64,000 bases of DNA from Amborella trichopoda (GCF_000471905.2 NW_006495314.1:23003-87002); one strand, 5' to 3'; shown: positions 50,179-62,440, counted from the stretch's first letter. The notes: generated by a model from the sequence alone, not told the origin. Numbers and translations: made by a program.

Positions 50179-50310
50179 TGAGAGAGAAAGAGAGAGGATG
50201 AGAGAGAAAGTGTCTGCGAGGAGTGAGAAAGAGAGAGGTGATGAGAGAGAAAGTGTCGGAGAGGAGTGAGAAAGAGAGAGGTGATGAGAGAGAAAATGTA
50301 TGAGAGGAGA
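50179..50310. repeat. 43-bp minisatellite, GA-rich
   Basis: About three units beginning gatgagagagaaa at 50197, 50240 and 50283, period 43 bp, each containing gaggagtgagaaagagag. Confidence 0.85.
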
Positions 50311-50376
50311 GAGAGTATGTCCAAGTGACAAAATGGTGGGAGTAGGTACGTGTTAGCCACCCCTTTTACTCTCTCT

Positions 50377-51022
50377 CTCTCCACCTTTTGTGCCTGATAC
50401 CCGTTTTCATTTTCTCTCTCTAGATTTATACAACTCTCTCTCCTCTGTTTTTTCTTGTTGAAGCCTCTCTCTCCTGTGTTTTTTCCTTGTTGAAGCCTCT
50501 CTCTCTCTAAGGACCTCCTGTTTGTCCAAGCACTGTTTCAACTCACGACCCATCACTTTCTCTCTCCACCCTCACGACCCAGCCTCTTTCTCTCTCCTCA
50601 TCGTCTCTCCAGCCGCCTCTCTCCTTTACTCTTTTTCCCTCTCTAAAACTCTCTCTCCATGTGCATTGAGTGAAAGGTACTGTAGGCTGCTTTTTGTACC
50701 GTCTCACTGCTATTGCCTTTGTACTCTACAAGCCGTGATCATGAAGGGGCGCCACCACTGGAACAGGAAGACTGAGTTTTAGTTTCCAGTTTGGTAGAGA
50801 GAGGTTTTAGAGAGAGGGTGTTGCTTTTTGTAGAAGACGGTTATGATATGTGTGCATTAGGTGGTGCAGGCGCGCTCTATTTAATGGAACCATCACGTGA
50901 GTCGTAGGCTGGCTTCTTTACGGGAGGACAACCCCGCTTTATCACCAGGACCTCCATTTTTTTTCTTGTTTCTCTCTCTTCTCTTTCTCTCTCTACTGGT
51001 TCGTGTGGTGGGTTTATGAAGG
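50377..51022 (+). promoter_or_regulatory. CT-rich 5' region of the USP-kinase gene
   Basis: Long pyrimidine-rich stretches on the plus strand (50370-50680 and 50955-51000) lead up to the start codon at 51023. Pyrimidine-rich promoters and leaders are common in plants. No unambiguous TATA box was found. The exact transcription start cannot be told. Confidence 0.4.
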
Positions 51023-51479
51023 ATGACTGCAGAAAAGAAGGGAGTGGGGCAAACTGTGGTTGTTGGGGTGAAGTTGGATTCACATAGCAGAGAATTGCTC
51101 ACTTGGGCTCTCGTCAAAGTTGCAGAACCAGGTGATCGTGTTGTTGCTCTTCATGTTCTTAAGAATTCAGGTACCGTTTCCCAACTCTTTCTCTCTTTAT
51201 CCCATTTCTGTCTCTCATACCCATTTTCTCTTTCCCCATTTTTTACTCAAATTCTCTATCTCTGGCCCTTTTTCTCTCTCTGTCTTACCCATGTCCTCTC
51301 TCTCACTCTGAATTTCTATCTGGATCTTTCTCTCTCTTTTTCGCACCCATTTTCTCCCTCTGTCTCTCTCTCTCTCACACAAAGCAACTACTTCACTGCT
51401 CTGCTCTTCGCAGTACTTTTTTCTCTCCATTGCACTGTAATTTTTATGGAACTGTTCTCTCCCTCTCTGTGTCTGAATT

Positions 51480-51521
<42 letters not shown>

Positions 51522-51525
51522 GTTC

Positions 51526-51591
<66 letters not shown>

Positions 51592-51720
51592 NNNNNNNNN
51601 NNNNNNNNNNNCTACTCGTCTCTCGTCTCTTCGTCTACGTACTTTTACTTCTCTACTCGTCTACTCGTTATTTATTGTACTCGTCTCTCCTCTCTCGTCG
51701 TCTGTCGTACTTCTCTCTCG

Positions 51721-51768
<48 letters not shown>

Positions 51769-52114
51769 TTCGCACACATTTTCTCCCTCTCTCTCTCTAG
51801 GACAAAATATCTACTTGCTCTGCTCTTCGCAGTACTTTTTTCTCTCCATTGTACTGTAATTTTTATGGAACTTTTGCAATTGGTGACTACCATCAAATGA
51901 TTACAAGATTGTCTGCCAAAAATTTGAGTGGATTTAGCCTGTGGAGTGAGTTTTGAGTAGAATAGTTTGTGTAATTATCTGGAATCAGATGGTTTTAGTC
52001 CTTTCTATCTCTCAGAGTTTATTTCTGGGGTTGTTTCCCAAATATGGGTGGGGGTTTGAGAAACTGAAATTGGCTTGCTCCGACTCATTCATCCTATTTG
52101 TGTAATCCAATTCA

Positions 52115-52159
<45 letters not shown>

Positions 52160-55100
52160 TTCTCTGTGAAGTTCTGAATTTTTGTCATACCAGAGGTGCG
52201 GTCAAATGGGACGTCTTCGGTTCTCTGTCTTGCAAAGGCTTTCGACTCCATTCTTGCTGTCTATGAAGGCTTCTGCAACCTGAAACAGGTCAACCATCTT
52301 CTCTGCATTTCTTCCATGACTTAGACTCCTTTCTCATTCTTGTCGTAGGTTTCAAACTTTCAATTTTACACTGAATATGAAGAACTCGAGAGCCCTGACT
52401 ATTTTGCCTTTCTGTGTTCTCACCCTTCATGAGAGAGATCCTGATCTCTGGCTTCATAATTCACTAATTCAGGTAGATCTCAAGGTTAAGATTTGTCGGG
52501 GTTCCTCTATTCGCAAAGTCATGGTCGAAGAAGCGAAATGCAGTGGAGCTACAAGCTTCATTGTCGGTATAACAAGGAACAACGCTCTCAGGTACCAACA
52601 TTCACTATCCATTCTCTCTCTAGAACTGTAGGGAATTCTCTAATTTGCAGTGGTGATTCTTAAGAACTTTTGTTCAATCTCCAGTTCTTCCGTTTCTTTA
52701 GCAAAATTTTGTGCCAAGAAGCTATCTCAAGAGTGTTCAGTTCTAGCCGTGAACAATGGGAAGGTGGTCTTCCAGAGAGAGGCATCACCCTTACCCTCAT
52801 CAGGTTCTCTCTCTCTCTCTCTCTCTTTTCCCCCACAGAAGCCTTTGATAAATGCTGAAGAATTTATGATATAAAACACAGGAAGATCAAGTGTGGACGA
52901 TGTTCCGAAGCCAAGTCTTCTCGGTTCCATTCACCGATCCTTGAGTAAGAATTCGAAAGTTTTGAGCAGCAATTTGGACGATCTTTCCATAATACAAGAA
53001 AACCCCAACGCAACTGCATCACTAAAGAAGAAGCCATCTCAAATTTCAAAGCAAAAACCCAACAGTGGTGGAGTGGCACTCAAACCAAGCTGTCACTTCT
53101 GTTCTGATAAAACTAACAATGAGGCTCAAACTCGAAGTGAGGCTGAAGCCCAAAGGCTAATTCCATCAAAAAATCAATCTGAAGAAGAAGAAACAGAGCA
53201 TAATCCTTTAGCTCTGGTTGTTGTGAAAGATTCAAAAGGATCACTTTCTGTGGTTTCTAAGCATTCCACAGAGTTAAGACCAGGTTGGCCTCTTTTAAGA
53301 GGAGCGGTTTTGCCTAACAAGGAATGTTCTGAAAAGCCGCCAGGCTTCAGGCAAGTCTCAGTGGTTCAATGGGCAATGCAGCTTCCAAATAGGTTTATAG
53401 CAATACATTCAGAAAACAAACTGAAAATAGAGGGTGGTACTGAATGCAAAGCCATAGTTCCTTTTGGTGATGCCTCGGTGAATTCTCAAGAAGAAGAGCG
53501 CAAGGAATTGCCTAAAGAATTGGAGTCACTTCATGAGAAGTATGGTTCTACCTGCAGGCTGTTCGGCTATGAGGAACTTCGGCAAGCCACATCTGAGTTT
53601 TCTGCAGGTTTTCTCTCTCTTCCCTTGCACTTGGTCTTTTTCTCTCTCCTGGTCTTTTTCGTCTCGTCTTACTCTAAGATTTGACACGTAGGGTACATTT
53701 GGTACACATGAAAATACGTATGTGAAAAAACACCATCATGTGATTTGGTGTGGAAGCTTTTTCACATCAAATAACTGCCAATTGGTGTGAAAAAAGTCCT
53801 ACACCTAATTAAATGAGAGAGTTGTTTTGCATGAAATTACTTTCATGGAAGTATTTTTACGCATCCCAAATGTTACCTTATGTAAGAGCAAAGAAAGAAC
53901 TAGAATTGATGGTTGAGCAAAGAAAGAACCAGAATTGATGGTTTTTCGCATTTTAGCATTGAAAGAACTAGATATGGTGGTTTCTTTTCTATCTTCTGTG
54001 TCTGAGATTTCACTAGATTGTTTTGTCCCTTGTTGGTATGGTCATCTGTTTCTTGAGATGGTGCAGAAAGAATGAGAATTCATGGGTTTGTTTCTAAGTT
54101 TCTTCTCAGATTTTTAAGATTTAGTTTTATTTTATTTTATTTTTTTCAGGTTTTTGCTTACTAAGATTTGGTTTAGAAAGAGTCATAGTGGTTGGGATTC
54201 TTGCTTTGCATTCTAGAAAGAACTACGTGTTATTTTCTCCCAAAGAGATTTAGCTCATCAAGCTTTTTGGTTTTTCTTGGAACAGAGAATTTGATAGGAA
54301 AGGGAGGAAGCAGCAAGGTTTACAAGGGTATTCTTCCTGATGGGAGAGAAATTGCAGTTAAGATCTTGAAATCTTCTGAAGATTCTTTGCAAGAGTTCCT
54401 ACTTGAAATCGAGATAGTGACTGCCTTAAGCCACAATAATATAATCTCTCTTGTTGGCTTCTCATTTGAAGGCGGTAATCTTCTCTTGGTTTATTATTTC
54501 CTTTGTCGAGGAAGCCTGGAAGATAATCTCCATGGTATGTCTTTCCATTGTTCTATTTGCTTGCAGTTTCTTGTATTTTCGTTGCTTATTCAAGGGGAAT
54601 TTGATAATGGAAATGGCAAAATTTAAGAAGTTCTGCTCTCTTCTTAGTGTCCTTTCGTCAGGGAATTAGATTAAAAATGTAAAAAGTTCAAAAACATGTT
54701 CCGATCCTCACATATTTGTTGTTATTGTCTTTTGTTTTTCTTGGGGAAATGATTTTAGTGCCTATCCAAAATCATTTTTCTCATATATGAGAAATTGTAC
54801 ATTGAATTTGGTTTGCTGAAACTCAAATTCAGTCAATATGAGTTGAGTTCTTCTTTTGTTTTATCAAGGAAACAAACAGAAAATGATAGAAGTTTCACAA
54901 AGTGATATCTTGTTCATGGGATTTCATGATCTCTTTCTTTCTTCTGCTGTTAAGTTGGCTAAAGAATGTTTTGAACTTTACGAAAGATTGTTTTCATTTT
55001 CAAAAAATCAAAATTGGTCATTTTCAGCTGAGCCATATTAAGATATTGAAGATTGGTCCACGTCTCTCTGGTTTATATCAGGTGATAAGAAGGACAAGTT

Positions 55101-57222
55101 TGTGATTCCATGGGCCGAGAGATTCAAGGTGGCAGTTGGGGTTGCCGAAGCTCTAGATTATCTTCATAGTGGCCACTCACAACCTGTGATACATAGGGAT
55201 GTGAAGTCTTCCAATATTCTACTTTCTGAGGAATTCGAGCCTCAGGTATGGAAGACTGAGCTAGTGAATTTTCTTAGGGGTTCTAAATTTGCTGTCATAT
55301 ATGGATGAAACCTTTTCTGATTGCTAGTTAAGTTTTTGAGTTGTTTCACATGAAGAAATAATATTTACAGATGCCTTGAAGAATTAATATTCACTAGTGC
55401 ATTGATGCTTGTATTGTTTATCCTATACATGGCTAAAATCCTACTTCCTTTGCCTTGTCTTCAGTTATCTGATTTTGGACTTGCCAAATGGGCCTCGACA
55501 TCTTCATCACATATAACATGCAGTGATGTTGCAGGCACTTTCGGGTTTGTATCCCCTCTTATTTTTCAAGTCCATTTTATAATTCTTTCCGCAATCATGT
55601 TACTTGTTATCCTTCAAACATCCTCCTTTATATGTGATTATTTTCAAAGCAATATTACTCTATCAATAGATGATGAAAATTTTTGATCATACTAATCTAT
55701 GGATTGAATTGTCTGAAGCCTTCCCATATAAATTATTTGTTAAGCCTGTTTTCTACCATTCGTCAACTGTGATTAGAATCTGGCTAAGTTTAGCTATGGT
55801 TTCTAGCATTAATGGACATGGAATATCACTGATCAGGCTATGCATGTTTATGTTCACCTTAGAATACTGTTTCTTTGTTTATTATATTTGAAAGATCGGG
55901 AGACTGATTATAATAATATTGCTTCTTCAATAGATATCTGGCTCCTGAATACTTCATGTATGGGAAGGTCAATGACAAAATTGATGTTTACTCTTTTGGA
56001 GTTGTCCTCCTCGAGCTACTATCAGGAAGAAAGCCCATCAGCAATGATTTGCCCAAGGGAAAGGAAAGCTTGGTTATGTGGGTATGTCTTCCTACAACAT
56101 TTCTGAAACCTTTTCTCTTTTCTGATTATTCTTGTAATTATACAATTTTGGGGTGGGTGGTTAAGGATAGCGTTAATTGATTCAAAAGTGCAAAAGAGAT
56201 AGGGAGCCACATTAATTCAACCATTGTATGGGATCAATTTTTGTTCTTCTTTTATTCTTTTCCCTTGCAAATTACCCCATGTTTATTTTGCTTTTTCTTT
56301 TCCTTTTTTAATAAGGAAGCAGGTAAACTTGGATATGTACCATGGCCATCAAATTATCTTTTCTTTTGGTTGTTTTACTATTTTTTCTTGTCTATGTTAT
56401 TTCTTTTGAATATTTTAATTGAGGTTTTGGTTATACGGTACAGTAGAAAAATCGTCTGTGAGTTAATTGAGGTTTTGGTCATACGGTACAGTAGAAAAAT
56501 CGTCTGTCTCACAGATAAGAGACCGCTTCTTAAAATCAACCGAGAGCACTTCGTGTCTGAGAATGCGATTCAACCCTTAAAGGACTCTATGGCTAGCATT
56601 GTCCCAGATCATTACTTTCTCCTTTTTTTTTTTTGTTCCTTAACAAATGTATCAATTACATTCTTGCTACATGACACAAACAGGCAACACCACTTTTGGA
56701 GAAGGGCAAAGTGCTTGAGCTTGTAGATCCAACCCTTGGTGATGATTACGATCGTGATCAAATGCATAGAGTGATGTTAGCTGCCTCACTATGCATACGT
56801 CGAGCTGCTCGATCAAGACCTCACATGAGCCTTGTATGTCCTCTGTGTGTGTGTTTGTTGTGTGCGTCCACTGATTTTTTAGTCACGTGATGACTCTTGT
56901 GGTGTGTGTGTCTTCTCCACTGTTTTTTCAGTTACTGATGACTCTTGTGGATTTGCAGATTTTGAAACTGCTTAAAGGAGATGATGATGTGGTGAAGTGG
57001 GCAAGGCTTCAATTAAGTGCTTCTGAGGAGTTGGATGGGGTTGATGAGGAAACATTCTGCTCTCCTGATATTCAGTCTCATGTCAACCTTGCTTTACATG
57101 ATGTGGATTTCGATATGCAGTCGGTAAGCAGCGTCGATCAGAGTGTTGATAATATAACTTCATACAAGTCCTTGGAAGATTATTTGCAGGGTAGGTGGAG
57201 CCGCTCCTCAAGCTTTGACTGA
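51023..57222 (+). CDS. Receptor-like cytoplasmic kinase with N-terminal USP domain
   Basis: A predicted cytosolic Ser/Thr kinase of the plant family that joins a universal-stress-protein (adenine nucleotide alpha hydrolase-like) domain to a kinase; substrates unknown. Exons: 51023-51170, 52194-52288, 52473-52591, 52685-52803, 52882-53607, 54286-54534, 55082-55245, 55465-55544, 55934-56081, 56684-56833, 56959-57222, all GT-AG, phases consistent, 753 residues. The USP domain is about residues 10-155 ([16 protein letters not shown], then [20 protein letters not shown] and [18 protein letters not shown]). A polar linker follows. The kinase is about residues 403-690: loop [11 protein letters not shown], lysine in [14 protein letters not shown] (catalytic Asp 525), DFG 543-545, YLAPEY near 568. 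No signal peptide or membrane helix. The family word VYDF reads VYYF here. Intron 1 holds a gap and a duplication; intron 5 holds a MITE. Confidence 0.94.
51376..51872. other. Gap and duplicated flanks in kinase intron 1
   Basis: A 75-bp segment beginning near ctgctcttcgcagtactttt occurs before the gap (51376-51450) and again after it (51800-51872), with only a few differences. Between them lie CT microsatellites, 20 N (51592-51611) and about 100 bp of irregular ctcgtctac-type text. Most likely a collapsed or misjoined CT repeat in which the same locus is represented twice. Confidence 0.7.
53690..53880. mobile_element. MITE family E, copy 2, in kinase intron 5
   Basis: About 190 bp. The left part gggtacatttggtacacatg and the right part tttttacgcatcccaaatgt are roughly inverted, and the centre has caattggtgtgaaaaaagtc, shared with the copy at 39490-39715. 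It sits between exons and does not touch splice sites. Confidence 0.6.
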
Positions 57223-57410
57223 TTTATCTGTATCCTTGGTATACTATAGGAAAAAAGAAAAAGAGAAATCAAGAGTGAGATGTATTGGATGAGAGATAAA
57301 AAATAAAACAAATACCAAAACTGAGTTGGATGAGATAAGGCCTTGGACGAGAGGTTGTCTTCGAGTTTGTCCTCCTCCTGGCCTTCTAGTCCACAAGCCA
57401 GACACTCTGT

Positions 57411-57735
57411 CGAGTTTTCGAGGCAGGGTGTGCATCCATAGTTTTTTCTTGATCCAAAGTCGAGAAATGATCATAACATGGATGCATTTAGCTTGTAAAG
57501 AGAGTTTTCAAGGCGGGTTGTGCATCCATAGTTTTTTCTTGATCCAAGGTTGAGAAATGATCATAACATGGATGCATTTAGCTTGTAAAGAATTTTTTTA
57601 TTTTTTGTCTTTTGTTTTGGTTTTTTTTATTTTTTGTCTTGTGAAAAGGGTACTGAAGTGCCTTTTCTGTTTATTTTTTGTCTTTTGTTTTGGTTTTTTT
57701 ATTTTTTGTCTTGTGAAAAGGGTACTGAAGTGCCT
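57411..57735. repeat. Two tandem duplications in the 3' flank of the kinase gene
   Basis: A 90-bp unit containing tgcatccatagttttttctt occurs at 57431 and 57521. Immediately after, a 72-bp unit with ttttgtcttgtgaaaaggg occurs at about 57632 and 57704. The first begins about 190 bp past the stop codon, so both may be in the 3' UTR. Confidence 0.8.
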
Positions 57736-58914
57736 TTTCTGTTGCTCTTTGTCCGGCATTTCTTGGTGCTTTATGTTTGTATTTTTTGGTCTTGGAGAGT
57801 GAATGAGCATTCACAAATGTATATTGGAAGTCTAATGAGTGTGTTTGGATCTAATGAGAAATGGATATGGAGTCTAATAAGAAATGGATGTGGATGTCAA
57901 ACATGATTATGTTTTCAAACCATAATGCATTTCTGGTTTGGTACTGCTTATTTTATATCTTGTACCTTGTAATAGGATTGTTCTTGTATGGTATTGCCAA
58001 AGGGGATGCACAAGATGCTTTTGTATTGTATTGCGACAGGGGATGCATACCATTTACGTTTAGTACGCGGTGCTCGCAATCAATTATGGATGTATTTATT
58101 CTATTGATTTAAAAGATCTATTGATCAAGCTAAAAGTTTAAAAGAAATTTTCTCAAATTTTGTGACACATTCGAGCTAAAGTAATTGTGACTTTCTTGTA
58201 TAAAAGGTAAATAATGTACATCTTGTTGAAGAATTCATTTACAGATTTATAGCTCTAAAAATAGTCACTTTTATAGATCTGCAATGGTTCGGATAATGTG
58301 TTACAAGATATAGTCTTTTTAAAGTAGTTGTCTAAACTATACAAATGATTTTTTTACCTCTTTTAAAGCTTCAATATGGGTTTTTTACTCTCAAATCTCA
58401 CTATGCAGTATTTGACCTCCTCCATGATGTTGGGGCCAATTGATTGTTGCAAATGCTATAATCCCAGTTTGAAAAAGAAACCTAGACATCACAAAAATAA
58501 AGACAATACACCGTGGTGGTTACATGCGTACATGGTCTTCCATCTGTCCTCAATGATCCCCACCATGGATCCGAGGTCCCATCCTTAGATCGTGTTTTAT
58601 GTCTTATTTATTGAAAATATCTCAAACCGCTCTTATTGAGCAGAATTTATTTCTTGTTTATTGAAAATATCTCAAACTGTTCTTTGGACTGAGCAGAATT
58701 CAGTTCCAAGACGGTTCGAGGTCCCATCCTTGTATCCTGCTCTATTGTTTATTTTTGAGATAAATAGTGGTCCAATGATGGAACCTTTGACCGTTCTACT
58801 AAGGCCTTGTTGTGTTCGTAGAACGGTCCAAAAAAGCGGTCGAAAAAATCTAATGTGAGACTGCCTTGACACTATCTTTATTTAGGTAATTATTTCAGAT
58901 CCATAAGTAATTTA
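57736..58914. other. Intergenic, no gene recognised
   Basis: AT-rich, with two short open frames lacking known domains. A duplicated tctttattgaaaatatctcaaac-like phrase occurs at about 58608 and 58656. Confidence 0.45.
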
Positions 58915-59330
58915 CTATTATCTTTATTACAAGGACGTCACAATTGCTATTAGCCATTAGATGTTAAATTGGATGGCTTATTGTGTGACAAAAAACTTGA
59001 ATTACTGTTATTTTTATTTAATTTATTATTTTCTTCATTACAAAGACATCACAATTGCTATTAGTCATTAGATGTTAAATTGGATGGTTTAGGGTGTGAA
59101 ATAAAGTTCAAACTATTGCTAGTAGTCATTAGATATTATTTAATTTATTAATATCTTTATTACAAAGACGTCACAATTGTTATTAGTCATTAGATGTTAA
59201 ATTAGATGGATTAGGGTGTGAAATAAAGCTCAAATTATTGTTATTATTATTTATTTATTTATTTTTACTAATTGGATGGCTTAAAATGTGAAATAAAGTT
59301 CAAATTATTGTTGTTATTTATTTATTTATT
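58915..59330. repeat. Tandem repeat, period about 120 bp, three to four copies
   Basis: Each unit contains cattacaaagacgtcacaatt (or close), attag(c/t)cattagatgttaaat and gtgaaataaagttcaaa. Full units start near 58917, 59038 and 59158, with a partial one near 59270. Units differ by several bases, so the array is old. Confidence 0.8.
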
Positions 59331-59715
59331 TTTGAACTTTGAATTGAGATATGTTCAATTGGAAGGTTCCTTCATGTCTATACTCTGCATATATGCATGG
59401 TGCTGGCCAAACCGCGGCATGGAAACAGCAAAACCACGCTGTAGATATTCTCCCAAGGGGTTTTCCCTCTCTACTCTTTCTCTCTCTACTACCCCTTTCT
59501 CTCTCTAGATGGCTGCTTTGACCCCGTCCACAACTCCTCACAATTTTGCCTTGCATTCTCTTCCAAAAAACCAGCCCCCAAAGAAAGAAAACTAGAGAGA
59601 GAGAGAGAAAGAGTTAGAGAGAGAAGAAGGAACTCCCCAAAATCAACACAACAATGGCTCTCAACCACCCACCTCCCTAACCTTAGCCTTAACCCCAACC
59701 TCTGTGTCATCTCCT

Positions 59716-60315
59716 ATGGAGCATAGATCTGACAACGCCTGCCTATGGCTTGTCTCCTGCCTCCTCCTCCTCGTCATCATGGCCGGCGGGGTGCTCCTCG
59801 CCCTCGACATTGCCATGCCGGAGTCTGAATCAACCCAATGGTTCCGCCCCACGGGCATGGTCCTCGTTGGGATTCCATGGTTTTTCTGGTTCACCACCGC
59901 TCTATACCGCGTCTTTTTGCATGACAACCCCCGAAAGAGTAGCAGCCCGGCCGCGGGGGCTCGCAGCAGTCTTGACAGCGCCGCTCCGGCTCCGCAGGCA
60001 GGACCGGGAGCGCATGCAGATGGTCATGTGGGCAGTGAGGGTATGGAGGAGGATAATGATTCCCAAAGAGGTCGGAGGGTTCGGTTCGGTCAGGTCATTG
60101 TGATGGGCCCAAATGCCAAGGGGAAGGGTGGGTGTGAGGGCGAGGGCGAGGGCGACGGGACTGCGGCGCCGGTGGAGAGGACGGAGGGATCCGTATCACA
60201 GAATGCCATGGCGTCAAGTTCCTCATCCTCGGATGGTGTTTCTTGTGTGGCGTCGGCAAGCCTGAGCCGCGAGTGCGAGCTCCCCCTAACCTCAGCCATG
60301 TCATCTTCATCGTAA
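59716..60315 (+). CDS. Small plant membrane protein with two hydrophobic helices
   Basis: A single-exon frame of 199 residues, starting at the ATG in atggagcatagatctgac (upstream in-frame codons lack ATG). Two hydrophobic segments, about 9-33 (CLWLVSCLLLLVIMAGG) and 47-68 (GMVLVGIPWFFWFTTALYRV), separated by a short polar loop. A polar tail of about 130 residues follows, with a basic motif RRVRFGQVIVMG at 120-131 and glycine/glutamate and serine runs. The GC-rich codon use contrasts with the AT-rich flanks, which supports a real gene. I recall similar uncharacterised membrane proteins in other plants but cannot name one securely. Function unknown; no enzyme motif is visible. A CT/GA-rich leader lies upstream, and an AATAAA at 60767-60772 is a possible poly(A) signal. 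Confidence 0.75.
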   Translation: MEHRSDNACLWLVSCLLLLVIMAGGVLLALDIAMPESESTQWFRPTGMVLVGIPWFFWFTTALYRVFLHDNPRKSSSPAAGARSSLDSAAPAPQAGPGAHADGHVGSEGMEEDNDSQRGRRVRFGQVIVMGPNAKGKGGCEGEGEGDGTAAPVERTEGSVSQNAMASSSSSSDGVSCVASASLSRECELPLTSAMSSSS

Positions 60316-61004
60316 ACTTGGCAAGTACAGTGATGATGTATTTTGTGAGCAGTTCGTGGTAGCCGTGGTGGTGATGACATTGATAATGATACAGATGCTC
60401 GAGATGATAATGAGAGGAGATATTTTTTATTTTTGAAAGGAAATCACCTTTACAAAAATTTTGTTGTGGAAATGATCTCTTAATTTTGGAAGAGGAATAA
60501 AAAAATGATCTCTTAATTGTGGAAGAGGAACCAAAACTCATGTTCTACAATGGCAACAATGGCAATTGGGGGAAATACTCGTAAGAATAGAGAATGCTTG
60601 GGGCTTTTCTCAATGGAGAAGGGAACTATTTGAACTGGTGAATTAAGTGGGTGGTACATTATATTTTCCCATGATCAAGGTTACTTTTCCTTTTAAAAAT
60701 CAAAGAGATTTTGTACATGATATGTCATTATTTACATTTATATAAATTCGTAATCCATGTAAAATGAATAAAGAGATGGATGGATGTTAATCAATGATGG
60801 GTTGTTAAAAGTTATGCCTGCGGTAATATCAGTTGTGAATAAACAAAGAGATTTCCCATGAAATTCCTCTCTTTTTTCTTTTTCTTGTACACTTCTTTTT
60901 TTTATAATATGTTGCTTTTAGGTCCTCAAAAGCCATGTTTAAGATGTTCCCCTTAACTTTCTTTTTTTAAGTAATTCAACGGGAAAGATAGGCCTCTACC
61001 CTTT
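60316..61004. other. 3' flank of the membrane-protein gene
   Basis: Contains a short direct repeat aatgatctcttaatt(t/g)tggaagagga (60471 and 60505) and the AATAAA mentioned above. No further gene. Confidence 0.5.
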
Positions 61005-61290
61005 TTTTCGAGTTTAGGAGTTAGATTTTTGAAGGTGTTCGTGAGGTGGTGTCAATGAGAATGGAAAGTTATATTTTTAATATATTGTCAATCAGCTTGG
61101 TGAAGAATAAAACCACAACGTGCTGATGCTGAGTTATATTCTTAATTTATTGTCTATCAGCTTGGTTTTATGATTGATCACTACTGCAGGTGTCAATGAG
61201 AATGGAAAAAAGTGTCCGTGAAGAATAGAAACCACAACGTGCAGATGCTGAGTTATATTCTTAATATCTTGTCAATCAACTTGGTTTTAT
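61005..61290 (-). mobile_element. tRNA-derived SINE, copy 4, with tandemly duplicated head
   Basis: On the minus strand the tail caccacctcacgaacacctt matches copy 2 (caccacctcac/tcacctcactaacac), preceded by tttccattctcattgacacc. The upstream head with cacgttgtgg is duplicated, period about 119 bp (accacaacgtgc(t/a)gatgctgag at 61112 and 61231). Confidence 0.5.
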
Positions 61291-62440
61291 GATTGATCAC
61301 AACTGCAATCTTTTTCCGATAGTGAGAACTATAAATCCCTTTCGAAGTGCAAAATGCAACATAAAATACAAAGTTCAACTTGCATAGAACATGTATTTCT
61401 TTGTAAGAGCGATCCCATGGTTCAAAATTAGTTTAAAGCTTGAATTTTCCACATACAAATACAATATTAGAAAAGAAAATATGAAGTTGATATTCACAAA
61501 ACAACCAGCTTTATGTTGCTTTTAAACAAGGGACCCATAGGCATGAGATGCTCCTGTTATATTCATGGTATCAGACACCCTCGATTTGGATTTTCTAATA
61601 TGCGATCGAGACAAGCATGTATAACTCCAGGATACAACTAAACCTAGCGAAGCATGGAAGAATCTTCTCTGGTTTTAATTGCTCACAGGCCTCTAGAGAA
61701 CACAATCTTCGAACTAATTTGTCTTTTATGCTGTGTTTGGGTTTACAGTCAATTCTGAACTTGAAGGGAACATATTTGTTAGATAATTTGGTAGAAAATG
61801 AGGTCTGTCAGTCGCCCACAATGAGATTTCACAAGGAAAATGCCCAAATGAGAATTTGATTTATTGTTTATTTTTTCTAATTTAGGATAATTTAGTTTGT
61901 CCTGATTTCTCCTTTTTCGAAGAGAATATAATTTGTTGTTGGTCAGTAAATTTAGTCCATTATGCTATCGTTTGTCCTCCATTCTATAATTTCTTTTTTT
62001 TGGGTGTAAATGCACATTAGGAGCGAATAATGTGAGTCTTCTACCCCAAATCATAGATTTCTCATGTAATTACATGCCAATTTACTTTCATAAGTGTAAA
62101 TAGTGTTTCAAATTTTAGATTTGGCCTTCAACTCCCTCGGGGTTCGATTTCGGTTTGCTTGGTCGAATTCGTGTGATTCCCTACTTAGATTGAGCTATAT
62201 TCAACAAAGAAACTAAAACTAAAAGTTAAATAGAAAATAATCAGGCCGATAATAGGGTTCCTTACACAAAAATTACCTGAGTCGGGTTGGGGATATTTAA
62301 ATCACTTATTGTAAATTCATGTGGTGGGTTTTGTCTCCCTCCCAATTGTGATGAGGGATGGACAAGTTCTAGAAATTGTTGAGTCTTTTGATGTTGGTGG
62401 TGGTAGGGTGGAGAATTTACCTGGTTTGGATTCGAAACTC
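61291..62440. other. Intergenic, no gene supported
   Basis: An 80-codon open frame at 61617-61859 has no recognisable domain and ordinary AT-rich composition. Nothing else seen. Confidence 0.45.

Noticed and set aside
50061-50384. Minus-strand frame of about 107 codons
   Set aside because: It consists of the 43-bp GA-rich minisatellite read on the other strand.
51023-51900. Long serine/leucine-rich frames in kinase intron 1
   Set aside because: They are translations of CT repeats past the exon 1 donor at 51171. The splice model gives a continuous USP domain instead.
59661-60541. Minus-strand frames across the membrane-protein gene
   Set aside because: They are antisense shadows of a GC-rich gene on the plus strand.
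61617-61859. 80-codon plus-strand frame
   Set aside because: No domain, no supporting context, ordinary composition.
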